From Pachypanchax playfairii (taxonomy: Eukaryota; Chordata; Actinopteri; Cyprinodontiformes; Aplocheilidae), in NCBI GenBank assembly GCA_006937955.1, contig SSNP01000008.1, positions 6,562,083 to 6,626,082 on the forward strand: 64,000 nt of DNA. Reading direction: 5' to 3'. The position numbers were made by a program, and so were the translations under genes. Below, one piece after another: positions 12,005 to 23,800 of the stretch. The notes beneath the pieces were generated by a model, which saw only the letters and a program-made list of their open reading frames with translations, was not told the DNA's origin and made no database searches. The first letter of the stretch is position 1. Every line of letters begins with the position of its first letter.

Positions 12005-12620
12005 TTGACAGCTTTGTGTAGAGGCCCAGCAGTTTAGGGTTATATCCAGTACCTGACCTGTTTCTAGGACTGCACATATTTAAACCAGTATCACTGAGGT
12101 TGTTTTAGAATCTGCTGGATCCACAGCACTAAGTGCTCCAATTACCACTGTCAAAACTGTGACCTTGATATTCCACAACTTTTCTATTTCCACAACATAT
12201 TGGTATTTGTTGAGATTCTCACATTACCTCCTATTGTTATTGGCATTGCTGTTGCTACATCTACCACTCCTGTCTTCTTCTGCAGTTTGTTGGCCACCAT
12301 AGTGTCTGGTTAGTCATCACCTGCTTTTTGATCTGGATCTATAAGTTCCATAATATCTTACCATTGTCATTCTTCACTACCCTTGAGTATGAGTATCCTT
12401 AATTTTTAGTTTCAGACTCTCAAGCCATAAACAATACAAATATTCTTATACAATCTTCTAGAGACTAGGTTATGATGAAATATGTACTCTGTGCCCATCT
12501 GTATCCTGTGAACTGTCTGATGTAGTAGGCCGTAGGATTTGTTGCTTGTGCTGACCACCTGTTTTGTGGTCTGTCACAATTAATGTTTCAGTATTGTCCT
12601 TCAGTATAACCTTCTCTAGC
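12005..12620 (-). pseudogene. LINE ORF C-terminus relic (restriction-like endonuclease type)
   Basis: Read on the minus strand, pieces in shifting frames match the C-terminal part of teleost non-LTR retrotransposons of the R2/R4 type, which carry a restriction-like endonuclease after the reverse transcriptase. Going from high to low coordinates I see MGTEYIFHHNLV and YKNICIVYGL (near 12500-12420), KILWNL then IQIKKQVMTNQ (near 12360), MVANKLQKKTGVVDVA (near 12290), and EIEKLWNIKV followed by VVIGALSAV (12190-12115). Together these follow the family order up to the endonuclease lysine region and the C-terminal tail. In-frame stops and at least one frameshift break it. The reverse transcriptase domain and 5' end are not recognisable, so it is a dead, 5'-truncated copy. 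Confidence 0.75.
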
Positions 12621-13854
12621 TAGTGGTAGATTTATGTTTTTAAAATTTTTGTATCTGCCTGTGCTACATGTCAGGTAATGATCTGTTTTTCTATGATTAT
12701 TTCTACTGTTTCCTATCTTCCAAATTAAGTTCCTGCTGTTTAGGACATCTACTCAGGAAGATGGGCAACATCTTCCTGAGTAGGTCTTTCTCTTTTCATT
12801 CAATTTACAGTCTCAGATAAGACATACTGTGAAATCCTCCATGTATTGTCAAGAACCTTCTTTTCCTAAAACTGTATCTGTCTTTTTTATCTCCAATCAG
12901 CATATTCTATCTGATTCCTTGCAAGGCATTTGCACTATAATGGCTAAAATTTGGGTTTAACAGTTCAGTGATTGCGTATGTTCTTTTCAAACTGTATTTG
13001 AGAATTGTGTTTGAGAGAGAAGTGTTGGAATATGAAATACCATGACCACAAGGAGAAAACTGATCAAATAGATGAACAAGAAAAATAGTTAATGTTGCCA
13101 AGTCCTTCTTGCTTCTGACTTACTATAGTGATTTGAATTCCCCATAATCTGGGCTCTTCTCATTGTTGCAGGTGTTTCATGTTTTATTGGATGTTATTGT
13201 GATACAAATGGGCACTATCCAAGGCACTATTTCCCCTTGGTAAGTGGAACGGGTATTCAGAGCCTCAACATTGTGACGCGTAGTTATAGCCGAATTGCAT
13301 TCATTGAATCTCCATTTATCACAGTAGGTGAATTGAACATGATAAATCAGACAGCAGCAAACTAAGAGAATCTGTTGTTGAACTCCAAGATGAGCAACTG
13401 GACACTTAATGGGAAATAAATCACCCTATAACTTTTTAAATTGTTGGATATTGATGAGAAATGGTTGTAATATATTTAATTTTTTTTAAATACCAAACAC
13501 ACTTTCTCACAAACTCAAGTCATAATAATAAAATATAGTCACAACAGCAGGAAAACCTGGACTTAAAATATGAATAACTGATCTCTACTTACTTTAAATA
13601 TCATCTTCATACCAAAGCTAGATTCTTGCTTTAAAGTGTCTAATAATATGTTTCTAATTAAACTCATCATAGATCAACAAAATTAGCCATAACACTAGCT
13701 ACACATCTGCCATTAGATACAACTTTGCCATTCTCATGTTCAGTCCCTTTGAGATCAGACGATTACTCCTGCAGTTGGTTATAACCTTGATCTATCACAA
13801 CCAGCGTGTAATACTCTGCTACACATAACATAATGACATCTCTAGTAGATTATA
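12621..13854. other. intergenic / possible older repeat debris
   Basis: No gene. It contains the 15-bp perfect hairpin at 12749-12783. Sequence up to about 12900 may be further decayed LINE sequence, but I cannot align it. 13140-13330 is non-repetitive and unexplained. Confidence 0.5.
12749..12783. repeat. perfect 15-bp inverted repeat with 5-nt loop
   Basis: CTACTCAGGAAGATG (12749-12763), loop GGCAA, then CATCTTCCTGAGTAG (12769-12783). The stem is perfect and could extend by a G-T and an A-T pair. It lies beside the LINE relic; the origin is unknown. Confidence 0.9.
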
Positions 13855-14629
13855 TACAATATTGTGCAAGGTTTTCACCAACACCAGTTTTTTAATGTCT
13901 CTCAGAGCCAGATTTTGTAATCTTTTCAGAGTGGTCTTGATCAATATTTCCTCAGGCTGCCTGAAGGTCTTTCACAGTTTTTTCTGTACATTAGCAGTTC
14001 TTTGAGTCACATTCTACTGAGTCCTTGTACTTGATCATAACAGAATATTGAGCAGTGTGAGCTTAAAAAATGAGGTGAATGGACACACAGAGGACAAAAG
14101 AAGAAGAGTCAGGCCACTTACAGCAGATAAACTGTCTCTGAAAGTTATGTCTTGAAAAGATCCTGAAAAGTCCTGACACAGGACCTGACAGATGCATCAT
14201 TCTTCAATTGATCATGGACTGTATAATAAGTTATCAGGTGGTTGTTCCTTGAGAATCACCTTGTTGGTTCCTAAAAGCAATATTATTTGTTAAACAACTT
14301 TATCTTTGTATTTTCAATGGGAATAGATTGTGATTTTGTAACATGCTATTCACAAGGAGAACAACAATCCAGTTTGTTTTTATATAAACAAAACAATTTT
14401 TACCTTAATAATTCCTTGACTAGGGTTAAATGGCTTAGGAAAAAAAGAAATACAAAAATGTTTCCATGCAGTTGATGGATATTGGACTGAACACAAGCAA
14501 AAAGCTACTACAAATACAAAGAAACTTTAAATGACCTCTAAAAAGCTTTGAAAAATATTCTTGTGGATTTTTTTAAAAGAAAAATATAAATAAATTAGGG
14601 ATGACTCAAGACTTTTGCACAATACTGTA
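13855..14629. mobile_element. Tc1/mariner-type MITE (CAGTATTGTGCAAAAGTCTT termini)
   Basis: The left end at 13857 reads CAATATTGTGCAAGGTTTTC. The right end at 14627, read inverted, gives CAGTATTGTGCAAAAGTCTT. TA dinucleotides flank both. The terminal sequence is that of a common teleost Tc1/mariner family. The 771-bp body holds family-like internal stretches (around 14150-14270) but no transposase frame, so it is a decayed or non-autonomous copy. Confidence 0.85.
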
Positions 14630-17459
14630 AGTTCTTGACCTCAGCATGATATGTATGGATTTAATGCTATTTAAAATTGCATGCATTTCTGATTTTCTTA
14701 TGAATCCTTATTTGCATTTCTTTCAAAGAGCACCCAGATTTCCTTTGAACATACAGTAGTCCGATATTAATTTTGAATGTACCTCATATTTACTTTATTC
14801 ATTTTTTGATACATAATTAAAGATCCCCCAATCCCCAGCCTCTGCTTAAAGGAAAAAAATGGATATCTATTTTTTACAGTTTTATTTTAATAACCATCAC
14901 CTCTTTATTTTGCTTTGAGCAAAAGGAAATGTATAAAGCGTGAATCTATTTGATCTACACCAGTGACTTGAGAGAAGCTCGTGAATTACGAGCAGTAATT
15001 CATCCAAGTGCAAAGCAAACAAGATGTAAAGTCATCAGCACAGTTAATAACAATACCATCTTAGAATACATCAACATATTTGTTGACAAAAAGACACTGA
15101 GTCACATTCAAACAAGAACCATACACATTTAACAACTTTATTTGCCTTCATAGGAAAGCAGCTAATCACAGCTTTATGAGAAAAACTGACAAAAACAACC
15201 CAAAGTAAAGAATCATCATATCAAGTATTGTCAGTTCTTAATTAACAGAGGATGACTAAAAGCCAATTGCAAACATTATGTGCAAATAAGTTCTTTATGT
15301 GTAGTTTCTGATATAACAAGAACATGAACATTTACTAAAGTGTATAATCACAGTGTTTAAATGACCAGGGCCAGGGGTGGGAACAAGTACAATACAGTAG
15401 AATAATAGTGTATTCACGCTTAGGCCTACATATAGCATTAACATTGTAAGTTATTATAATGTTTTATATTTTCTTTGCAACATTTAATACATGTTTATAG
15501 TTTTATATTTGTATTTTTAAGAAAAATGTCAAATCTTCTATAATTTATTGAATATTGTGCATACCTTTTAACACACAATCAAATTACTTACCAATCTGTA
15601 AAATAATTAGTTGTTTTAGTTTTAGACAATTTTTTATTTACTTGTAAGTACTTACTTACTTGTCATTTTGCTTTATAAAATATTGGAAATATAAAATGTG
15701 ACACTAAATGATGCCATAACCATCTCCATTCACATTCCTAAAACATCATGATCAGGATTATTTAAAACTGTTTTCACAAGTAGCATCTGATACTGAAGAC
15801 TCTCTAGATTAGTGCTAATCAAGAAAATGACACTTGATGTAAAATGAAAGGGCGATTAATGTGTCAAAATTATAACAAATCATAGAAAGGTTATGATGAA
15901 AGAAGATTTTTCCAGGTGAAGTTATTAGGAAGGTTCAACAATAAAAGCATAACTCTATAAACTTTGTGGGGAATTTGGAATCCCTGGTCTCTTCGCCTAC
16001 ACATTTGCTTCCTCCACAATCTTCAGATGAAATCCCCATGTATAATGAAGGCCAGATAGATGATACTTTTTGCTGCCAAGATAAGTATTTCTCTAAAATA
16101 AATTATTCCTTGAAATAATTTTAAAAAGGCACAAGGTTCACAGATGAGAAAATGCCTACGGAAAGACAGAGACCTCAACATCACCTAATCGAATAAATGT
16201 AGATTTAACAAAAAATAATATTACAAAGCTGTTTCACTGGCTTGTCCTGAGGCTTGTATTATAAAGGCAGCTCTCTGGACTTCTTGGTCATAATAACGGT
16301 GTTCCTTGAAGCTCTATCTGTTTAAATGTTCAAACTGCAGTTTGTCCTGTAACGGATGTAAGTTGAACATCGAGCAGGTGCGCTTCTAGTTTGTTGACTC
16401 TGTCATTCAATATTTTCCTTATCTTCTCTGTAAGGCTCATATCTGTTCAAGTGCAGCTCTTCATAGACAGGAATCCCATTCAGGCTGTAAAATTTTACAA
16501 CTCACTTAACCTCATGCGTTCTCTCCTTCCCACTCTCTATCTCTTTCTTTTCTTCCCACTCTTTTCTCTCCAGCATCCTGTGCTTTCTCAAGTCGGTGAT
16601 AAGTATAATCATAAGTGACTGCTTCAGCTTCTTGCGCAGACTGAGCTGCAGAGACCGATATATTCTCATGATATCAAGGCACAGTGGTAAATGCCAACAC
16701 ACAATCCATGGAAAATAACATAAATACACATACAAATGCGCACAAACCCACACTTCAGGTACAGCATTTTGCATATCATTTGTCGTGGAAGAAAAAGCTA
16801 CAAACAAGAGAATATTTACAACAGAATGCAAGTAGAGATGATTTCTTCAATGTTACTGACAGACTTTCTTTTCTCCAGGGAGAATGCACTGCCAAACTGC
16901 CTTCCTGGGGTAGTTACCATCTTTATTTTCACATAATGAACATGCCCTCTGCATATCGTCTCTCCATGTGTGGATGTCTGAATCATCTTGAGAATCTGTA
17001 GGTGTATCCATGTACAATGCATGCTTACATTTCACAATAATTGCTTTCATATAGCCACTGTGCTTGGCTGCAAGCCTCTCATCACACCATCACACATCGT
17101 TAGCATTCAGCAGCCTGGGACAAAGAGGCAAATCATGAGTTGTTTACACAATGCAATAGCTGGCTTGTAGACAGAAAATTAAAATTGACTGCAGCGTTAG
17201 TAGACCATTACGAATGTAGTAACCTATTTCATTTCAGACTGATCTTCACTGAACAGAAAAAGTGGCATTTAATGAAGTGCACTGACATTTATTGGCCAAT
17301 TAAAATACGTTTTTATTTCGAATTTTGGTTGAATTCTCAAATTGTTGTTGCAGTTGCAAAAAAAGACATCATCAATGGAACCTTTTTTATGTACACATTT
17401 AAAGTGCTGCACATTGGTTTAGCATAAATCTCTAAAGTAGAGCTTCAAAAGAATTCTGG
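14630..17459. other. intergenic, no gene seen
   Basis: AT-rich DNA without supportable exons. The overlapping open frames at 16.4-17.4 kb occur on both strands and in several frames without any recognisable motif, so I treat them as chance. Confidence 0.55.
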
Positions 17460-17489
17460 GTCTGGTCAACAAAAAAAATGGAAGGCGCT

Positions 17490-17880
17490 TTGCCTCATTA
17501 TGGCACCTGAACTTACTATCAGTCACTCGCTTGGCGACATATCCTTAGGTGCAATTAATCAGAAGCCCGGCTTTGGAGTGTTGCACCATGGCCATCATTT
17601 AAAGGTACCTGCTGCCATCTGTGCCAGTTGTAACCCCGGCACGAGACAAGTGGAGCACATTGGCCTAACTTGGCAGGGGGGCAAGATGGTGTTAATACAG
17701 ACTTTGGGAGATGATTTCCTTTGAGGGTGATCCAATCCAGTGTCACAGCATGGAACTCAGGAAGTGTCAGAGCCTCCAACTGATGGAGTTTCTAATTCAA
17801 TCTGTTCCAGATCAGCAGGAGGTCAGTATTCGTGCCAAGGTGTAACCCTCCACTCTGCTCTCTGGTCACTGAGGAAATGT
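17490..17880. promoter_or_regulatory. candidate conserved non-coding (enhancer-like) block
   Basis: A block clearly richer in G and C and lower in homopolymers than its AT-rich surroundings. It contains three E-box motifs within about 130 bp (CACCTG at 17504, CATCTG at 17616, CAGTTG at 17625) and a homeodomain-like CAATTAATC at 17552. It is not a recognisable repeat or exon. The regulatory role is inference from composition and motifs only. Confidence 0.35.
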
Positions 17881-20800
17881 TGGGTGTGTTGATTTGATAA
17901 GGTGATAGGAAATCAATGGATTCATAAAAGCTAAAATGTGTCTTCATTTCCCATGTGTTTATTTTAGCAGTACATAGTCTGCAGGAAATACCTTTTTGCT
18001 ATGCAGTGCAAAATGCAATATACATGTGTGAGGGGTGCTGGCTGATGCAAAACACAATTTCTCATCAAAGTAAACATGTTTGACTGATCTAGTTAGAAAT
18101 CTTGTTGTGAGGCACTGATACACTGCTGCCATCTAGTGCTTGTAACCAAGTGCTTAGCTGGATTGGCAGTGAATGTTGCAGGTGATCTAAAAGTTAAAAT
18201 GCTTATCAAATAATCTAATCAGTCTTACGAGGGTTCAATGGAAATGGTAAAAGTTTACACCTAAGGGTCAGCTAAAAGAAACATGCAGCTAGCACTAGCA
18301 GATGCTCAAGGACACTCATAATGGGTAATATTAAATTGATTTTTTTTCATAGACCTATACAATTTCTGCATGAAGACTTTATAATGTCGGTGAGGCATTG
18401 AATCTAATTTCTTTTTATCCTTGTAATGAAATTAGCTCCTACTTTTATTTAATCAAGGGAGCAGACAGACAGCCGTTTCTCTGACCTTGAGGACTCAATT
18501 ACAGCGATGAGTTTTATTGAAAGCTAACAGTCCATAAATTTTCTTTTTGTTTGCCATGTTGGATTCTACCTTGATGTCTACCTCCTGAATTTTACAAAGG
18601 ACCTTAGGACTTTGGTATCAGAGATGAAAAGATACACTTTTGACCTTTATATTTTATTTTATTTTCCCAAACACCATAGTGTGTGTGAAACAATGTTCTT
18701 CTCCATTATCAGGCTCAGTTCTGTACACTCTTTCCTGTGAAGGGCTTCATGTGAACCTCTTGACAAATAATTTTGGCATTTGTTTTCTTCAACAAAGGTT
18801 TATAGTGTCAAATAAAGCAAGATAAACTGTTAGTATACTATACTGAAGCTCTTCCATAAAAATATGTAGTATTTTAAGATATTCTAAACATCTCACTTCT
18901 GACCTCAATAAGTTGGACTCCATCATAGAAAAATACTGATTTTAAAATCTATCTTGTTTCCCTCATCAGTGACCTCATCAGCAACTGATGCCTAAATGCT
19001 ACTTTTCTATTTTTAGACAATCTCTTCTTGTGCTTCATCTAAACTTGTCAGAAAAATCTCAAAGAAGATTTTGTGCTTGAAGACTTCTGTTTTAAACACA
19101 TATCAATGATTATTAGGAATCATCAATTATGTTGAAAGGTGCATGATTTCCTCTTCCAATTCCATTTTAAAAGCTGCCACAGAATTGATATTTTTTATGT
19201 CTCTGGTAGAAAAAACTCTTTTATATAAAAGGAGCATTAGTTTACATGAAACGGCTGTGTTTTCAGATGAAAATCCCATTCGAAGCTGTTTTTTAAACTT
19301 GGTATTAGAGCAGGTTCATTATTAAGCACTGTTTTCTTCCTGTACTGTCTGTTGTTTCCATTTCTTGTCAGCAGTTTCAATTTGGCCTGCAGCAGAAAAA
19401 AATCATTTAAAGTGCTCCTCAAACATTTTCTTTCGTTTGCGTTCTTCTGTCTTTCTCCCCAACTTGTCTTTCAAAGTGTTCCTCATCAAGTCTCTTTCTC
19501 CTTCATCTCACCCTCACAAATCTCAGTCATTTCCTTCCTTTTTTTGTCTGCATTTCTTCCTCCCTGTGTTGCTGCACAAACTGAGCCAAGATTTGTTCCT
19601 TCTGCTCCTGCAGCCTTTAGCTCCTCTTTTAGCTCTGTTTTATTATTCTTTTTATCCCTCTCATCTTTCATCTGCCCTATGGTTCACTTGTTTGCTTGCA
19701 AAGACTTTTGAAATGTTGAGGTCATCAAGAAAACTTTTTTCCTCCATCTATTTTTCTGTTTTTCTGTTCCATCAGTATTCTCCCAGTAGTTTCCCATTAT
19801 TCTCTGAGAGCTGGAGCCTATTTTTTTCCACAGCAGCATTTTCGGTCTTATTTTTACTTTTCTTTTTATTCAGATGTTTCTTTTTGGGATTGGCTACAAT
19901 ACCTAAATGTGACTCAGTTCAAAGGTTTCCTGGTGATATAGAACATGGCAGTTTAGCTCATGTCTGCAAGGTTGCATCTAAATGAATTGCAAGACTTTTG
20001 GAACAATGTCCTTTAGACAGAGATCAAAATATAAATACTGTGTGTTTGTCCATTTGTTAAAACAAAACTCAGTATGTTAACAAAAAACATAATTTGAGAT
20101 CACACAGTTGTGGAATTTAACCTGCATGTCTTGCATGCACCAAGTCAGCTATGAGCCCCTCTGCATACAGAAGTAGTCTTGAGTCAAATATGAGGCCATC
20201 TGTTCGACAGCTGACTCTTAGCTGAAATTGGGTCATGCAACAGCATGATCCCAAGCAAGTTATAAAGAACAGTAGGCCAAAATTCTGCCAAAATATTAAG
20301 AGAAACACATAAGGTCAAACGGAGTAAAGTTATTGATTCTAAAAGTCATTCTAAATGCTTCTATGTTATGAGCAGGTTTTAGTTTTTCATACACTGCTTC
20401 TGTCTTTGTTTTTTTTTATTATGCATGATACAGTCCAAAATAAGAGTGTGAGCATTTCTGTAAAAAATGAGGAAAACATAAGAAGCTTTGCAGAAGATAA
20501 ACAAGCTTAGAATATCTGATGTAAGAGCAAAACAAGAGTTTCACTTTTCTTTAAATAAGACTGCATATGTCAAAACACTAATTTGGTAATTTGGTCATCT
20601 TCTTTATATTGTGAAAAATATGTGAAGCCATTTAAAAATTAAATTAAATGTTTAATGCTGTTGAAGATGTCATCCGTAACTAATACATTTTGTACAGACT
20701 GCTCCTTTAAGTTCTTAGCTTCCAACATATGCAAGTCTCATGGCAGTTTTTCTTCTCTGTTTTACATCTACATCCTGACAGATGTACAATCCTCTGTGTG

Positions 20801-23800
20801 ACTTCCGTCTTGCTCCTTCTGCTGAACCCACCCCCACCCCACCACCACGACATTCCAACACAGGTAAATTTGAAGACAATCTACTTTGATTGTCACGGTC
20901 ACTAGACAGAAGTGACAGGCAAGGACAGCAGCACAGTGAGGAAGATTAAACAAAGAGTCCGCTGTGACAAGTTCAAAGCCTTCTGTTCGGTGACAAAACT
21001 TACAAAAATATAATTATTATTACAGACACACTGAGGCTCAGTGCTGATATTTCCCCGGTCTACCCTTCAACAAAAAGAGAGATTTATTGAGAGCCTGTGG
21101 AGATGAATTCAAGAGTGGTAGCACCATTTTAAAAGCACAAAATTCAAAGTGGTATACCACAGTGGCTTTTACATTTAAATTACAAATCAGTTCACAGATG
21201 TTATTTTATTATTTGCAAAATATGAGGAATTGTTCCAAACAGATTTTTAAAATGTGACTTATATTACAGAATAATATCATGTCTGAGCAGATCTTAAATA
21301 TTTGGCTCACCTTACTGCTGTGAGGACTCAGACTTTGATAGCAGACCCGTTCTTGGCCACCTGATGTGAACACATTAGTCAGGATGGATGATAGTAACTC
21401 TGAATATGATAAACTTTTAGAGCAGTGTACACTTCCCAGTTGTGTGGGTTGAAAACTTTAAAAAGTACCTGATGAAAAAACAAGGCAGGTGTTCAGGTGT
21501 TAGCAGTGATTTTTAACTACCCAAGTGCCACTGCATAAAAATCAGTAACTCTTGTAACTTTTTATTTTTTCAGTCATAGTTCTGTATACCTCCAAATTCC
21601 ATGACGTTGGCTTTTCAAAAAAATTACCAACAGTGTCCAACTGTATTACTTGTGCATACACTCTTAACAATCATGGTAACATATCTTAAATTTGGGACTT
21701 AATTTAAATCTACTTAGTTTAAATTAGATTGCATGAGTTATGATGCAGCTTTTTTTTATTTTTGCAAATATTAATCACATTTTATTCCATTTAATTTCTA
21801 TTTCTCAGTTTATGCTGATAGTGTTCAAAGAAGATGCATTGTCACAATAAAGAAAAAGCAGCTAAACATACCATTTTAGGGTGGTTTTGCTTTCTTTAGG
21901 CCCATTTTTAATATTTAGGGCAGGGTCCTTTTTGGCTTGATCTAAATACCTACATGTCTGCAACGTGGAGTCAGAATATGAGATGTACTATAAAAATGCC
22001 TTTATAGTAACATATTTATCAGTCTTTCTCGTAGGTATTATGTGAACTGATGCTATTCAGACTATAAATAAAGAAGGTGATTCAGTGAAGGCTGTGTTAT
22101 CTGTGTTAGCTGAAACATAAAGACTCTGAAGCTTAAAGCCAAAACATCTATTTTCTCCACATCACACTGAACTCTTCATATATGCAAATGTGTTTTTACA
22201 TATTTCTCATATATAAAGTCATACAAAATACATTTTTCTTACTACTTGCTAATGCTTTGACTCAGTACAGCAGTCATACTACAACAGAAACACCTTGAGA
22301 GTCACATCAAACAGGTCAGTGAATAAGGAAAATACAACTTACTTTTTTAATGAATTCATAGATTTTCTATTTAAAGCATTTGAAATAAGTAACAGTATTG
22401 TAACTAAATGGAAGTTGTTAAAATGACTGGATTTAAATTTTACAGTACTAACCTATGTTTCTCTGTTCATTTCAAAACATATTTTCAGCCATTCACAAAT
22501 CTTATATTAACCAAAGGAATTATTTTACTTTAATTACCACCATTAAATATAAAAGATTAGTGGAGATTTGGTCTACATTTTTATCCACCTCTCATCTCAT
22601 TTCTGCAGCCTTTAGTAGATTAACTGTCTTCAGGGTGAAAATTTGTCAAAAGGTGGCGTTCAGCAGCAACATTAAATATCACATGTGACTGTGCCAACTT
22701 TAAATGAAGCCTCCAGTTGTGCAGATAAAAAAAGCACAACCAGCACATTAACTTTAATAGCTGCAGTCACATGTATTTAGAGGAATGCATTAAGAGATCT
22801 GAGAGTCTCAGTGGCACAGCAATGCAACAGAAGGTGGAGGCAGTTTTAAGTGTGATGTGGGTGTTTTTTTTTTCCAGCTGGCTTTTCAAAAACAAAGAAG
22901 AAAGCAGATATATAGTGATGGTATCAAAGAGGTCAGTACATCTTGCAGTTACTTCTTATGTTTAGAAGAATCTAATTTTATTAAATCTAAGATTATGTTT
23001 TTTTCTTATACATTGAAATGCAACTGAGGAGTTCTAATCAGCTCAGTTAACAAGTGTTGATCACCCTTCTGCAGTGTGTAATGGGTGTGTGTCTCTGTGT
23101 GTCATTTTAAGGGGGCTAGTTTAGTTGAAATAGTGGAGAAAAGACATTGACATTTTTTACTGTACGAAGATGCACAGTAACGTTAATGTTTCTCAAAGTA
23201 TCAAAAGAAAAGTCTTATCAAAAGAAGAAAGGTTAATCTGAAAAGGTTTTATGGTGAAATTCAAACACACAGAACAGAGAAGAACTCAGGGAGACGTCTC
23301 AGGCAAGAGTGTTGACGTTTTATCTGAATAGAAAAAATTCAGACACCTTGAATCTAGATCTGCAAATGTAATTGCAAAACTATTCTCTCATTTCTATGTG
23401 TTTTTTTAGGAAAAGCACTAATATGCAAAACTACTTTATTGAGACAGATGAAAGGATCAGACAAAACAGCATCACATTAAATGATAGTAAAATTACAAAG
23501 ACATCATTTTCATATTCAACATTTGTTTGTGAGAATGTGTTTCTCTTTTGAAATAAAAAAAAACATTTGTTTTTCTTCTTTTACCTGGAGGATAGAGCAG
23601 CATGGAGGGAGGAAGGTTGCTGGAGGAGGTAGAAGCGAGAATAAACCATTGTATCATTTTGCAAGTCTTTTAGGTACTTGTAATATCTGAACAGGGTGTG
23701 CCTAAGGCTGGCTGGAATGTTAACATTTTAATTTAAATCAATATTTTATCATTGAATATTAGTGACTGTATTAATCCCACCTCACTGCACATCAACATTG

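Noticed and set aside
16502..17427. Group of overlapping open frames on both strands
   Set aside because: No homologous motif, conflicting frames, no splice signals that join them into a known protein.
19365..19985. 206-residue open frame (and overlapping 119-residue frame)
   Set aside because: Pyrimidine-rich plus strand lacks stop codons by composition. The peptide is Ser/Phe/Leu-rich with no domain, no splice context and overlapping frames.
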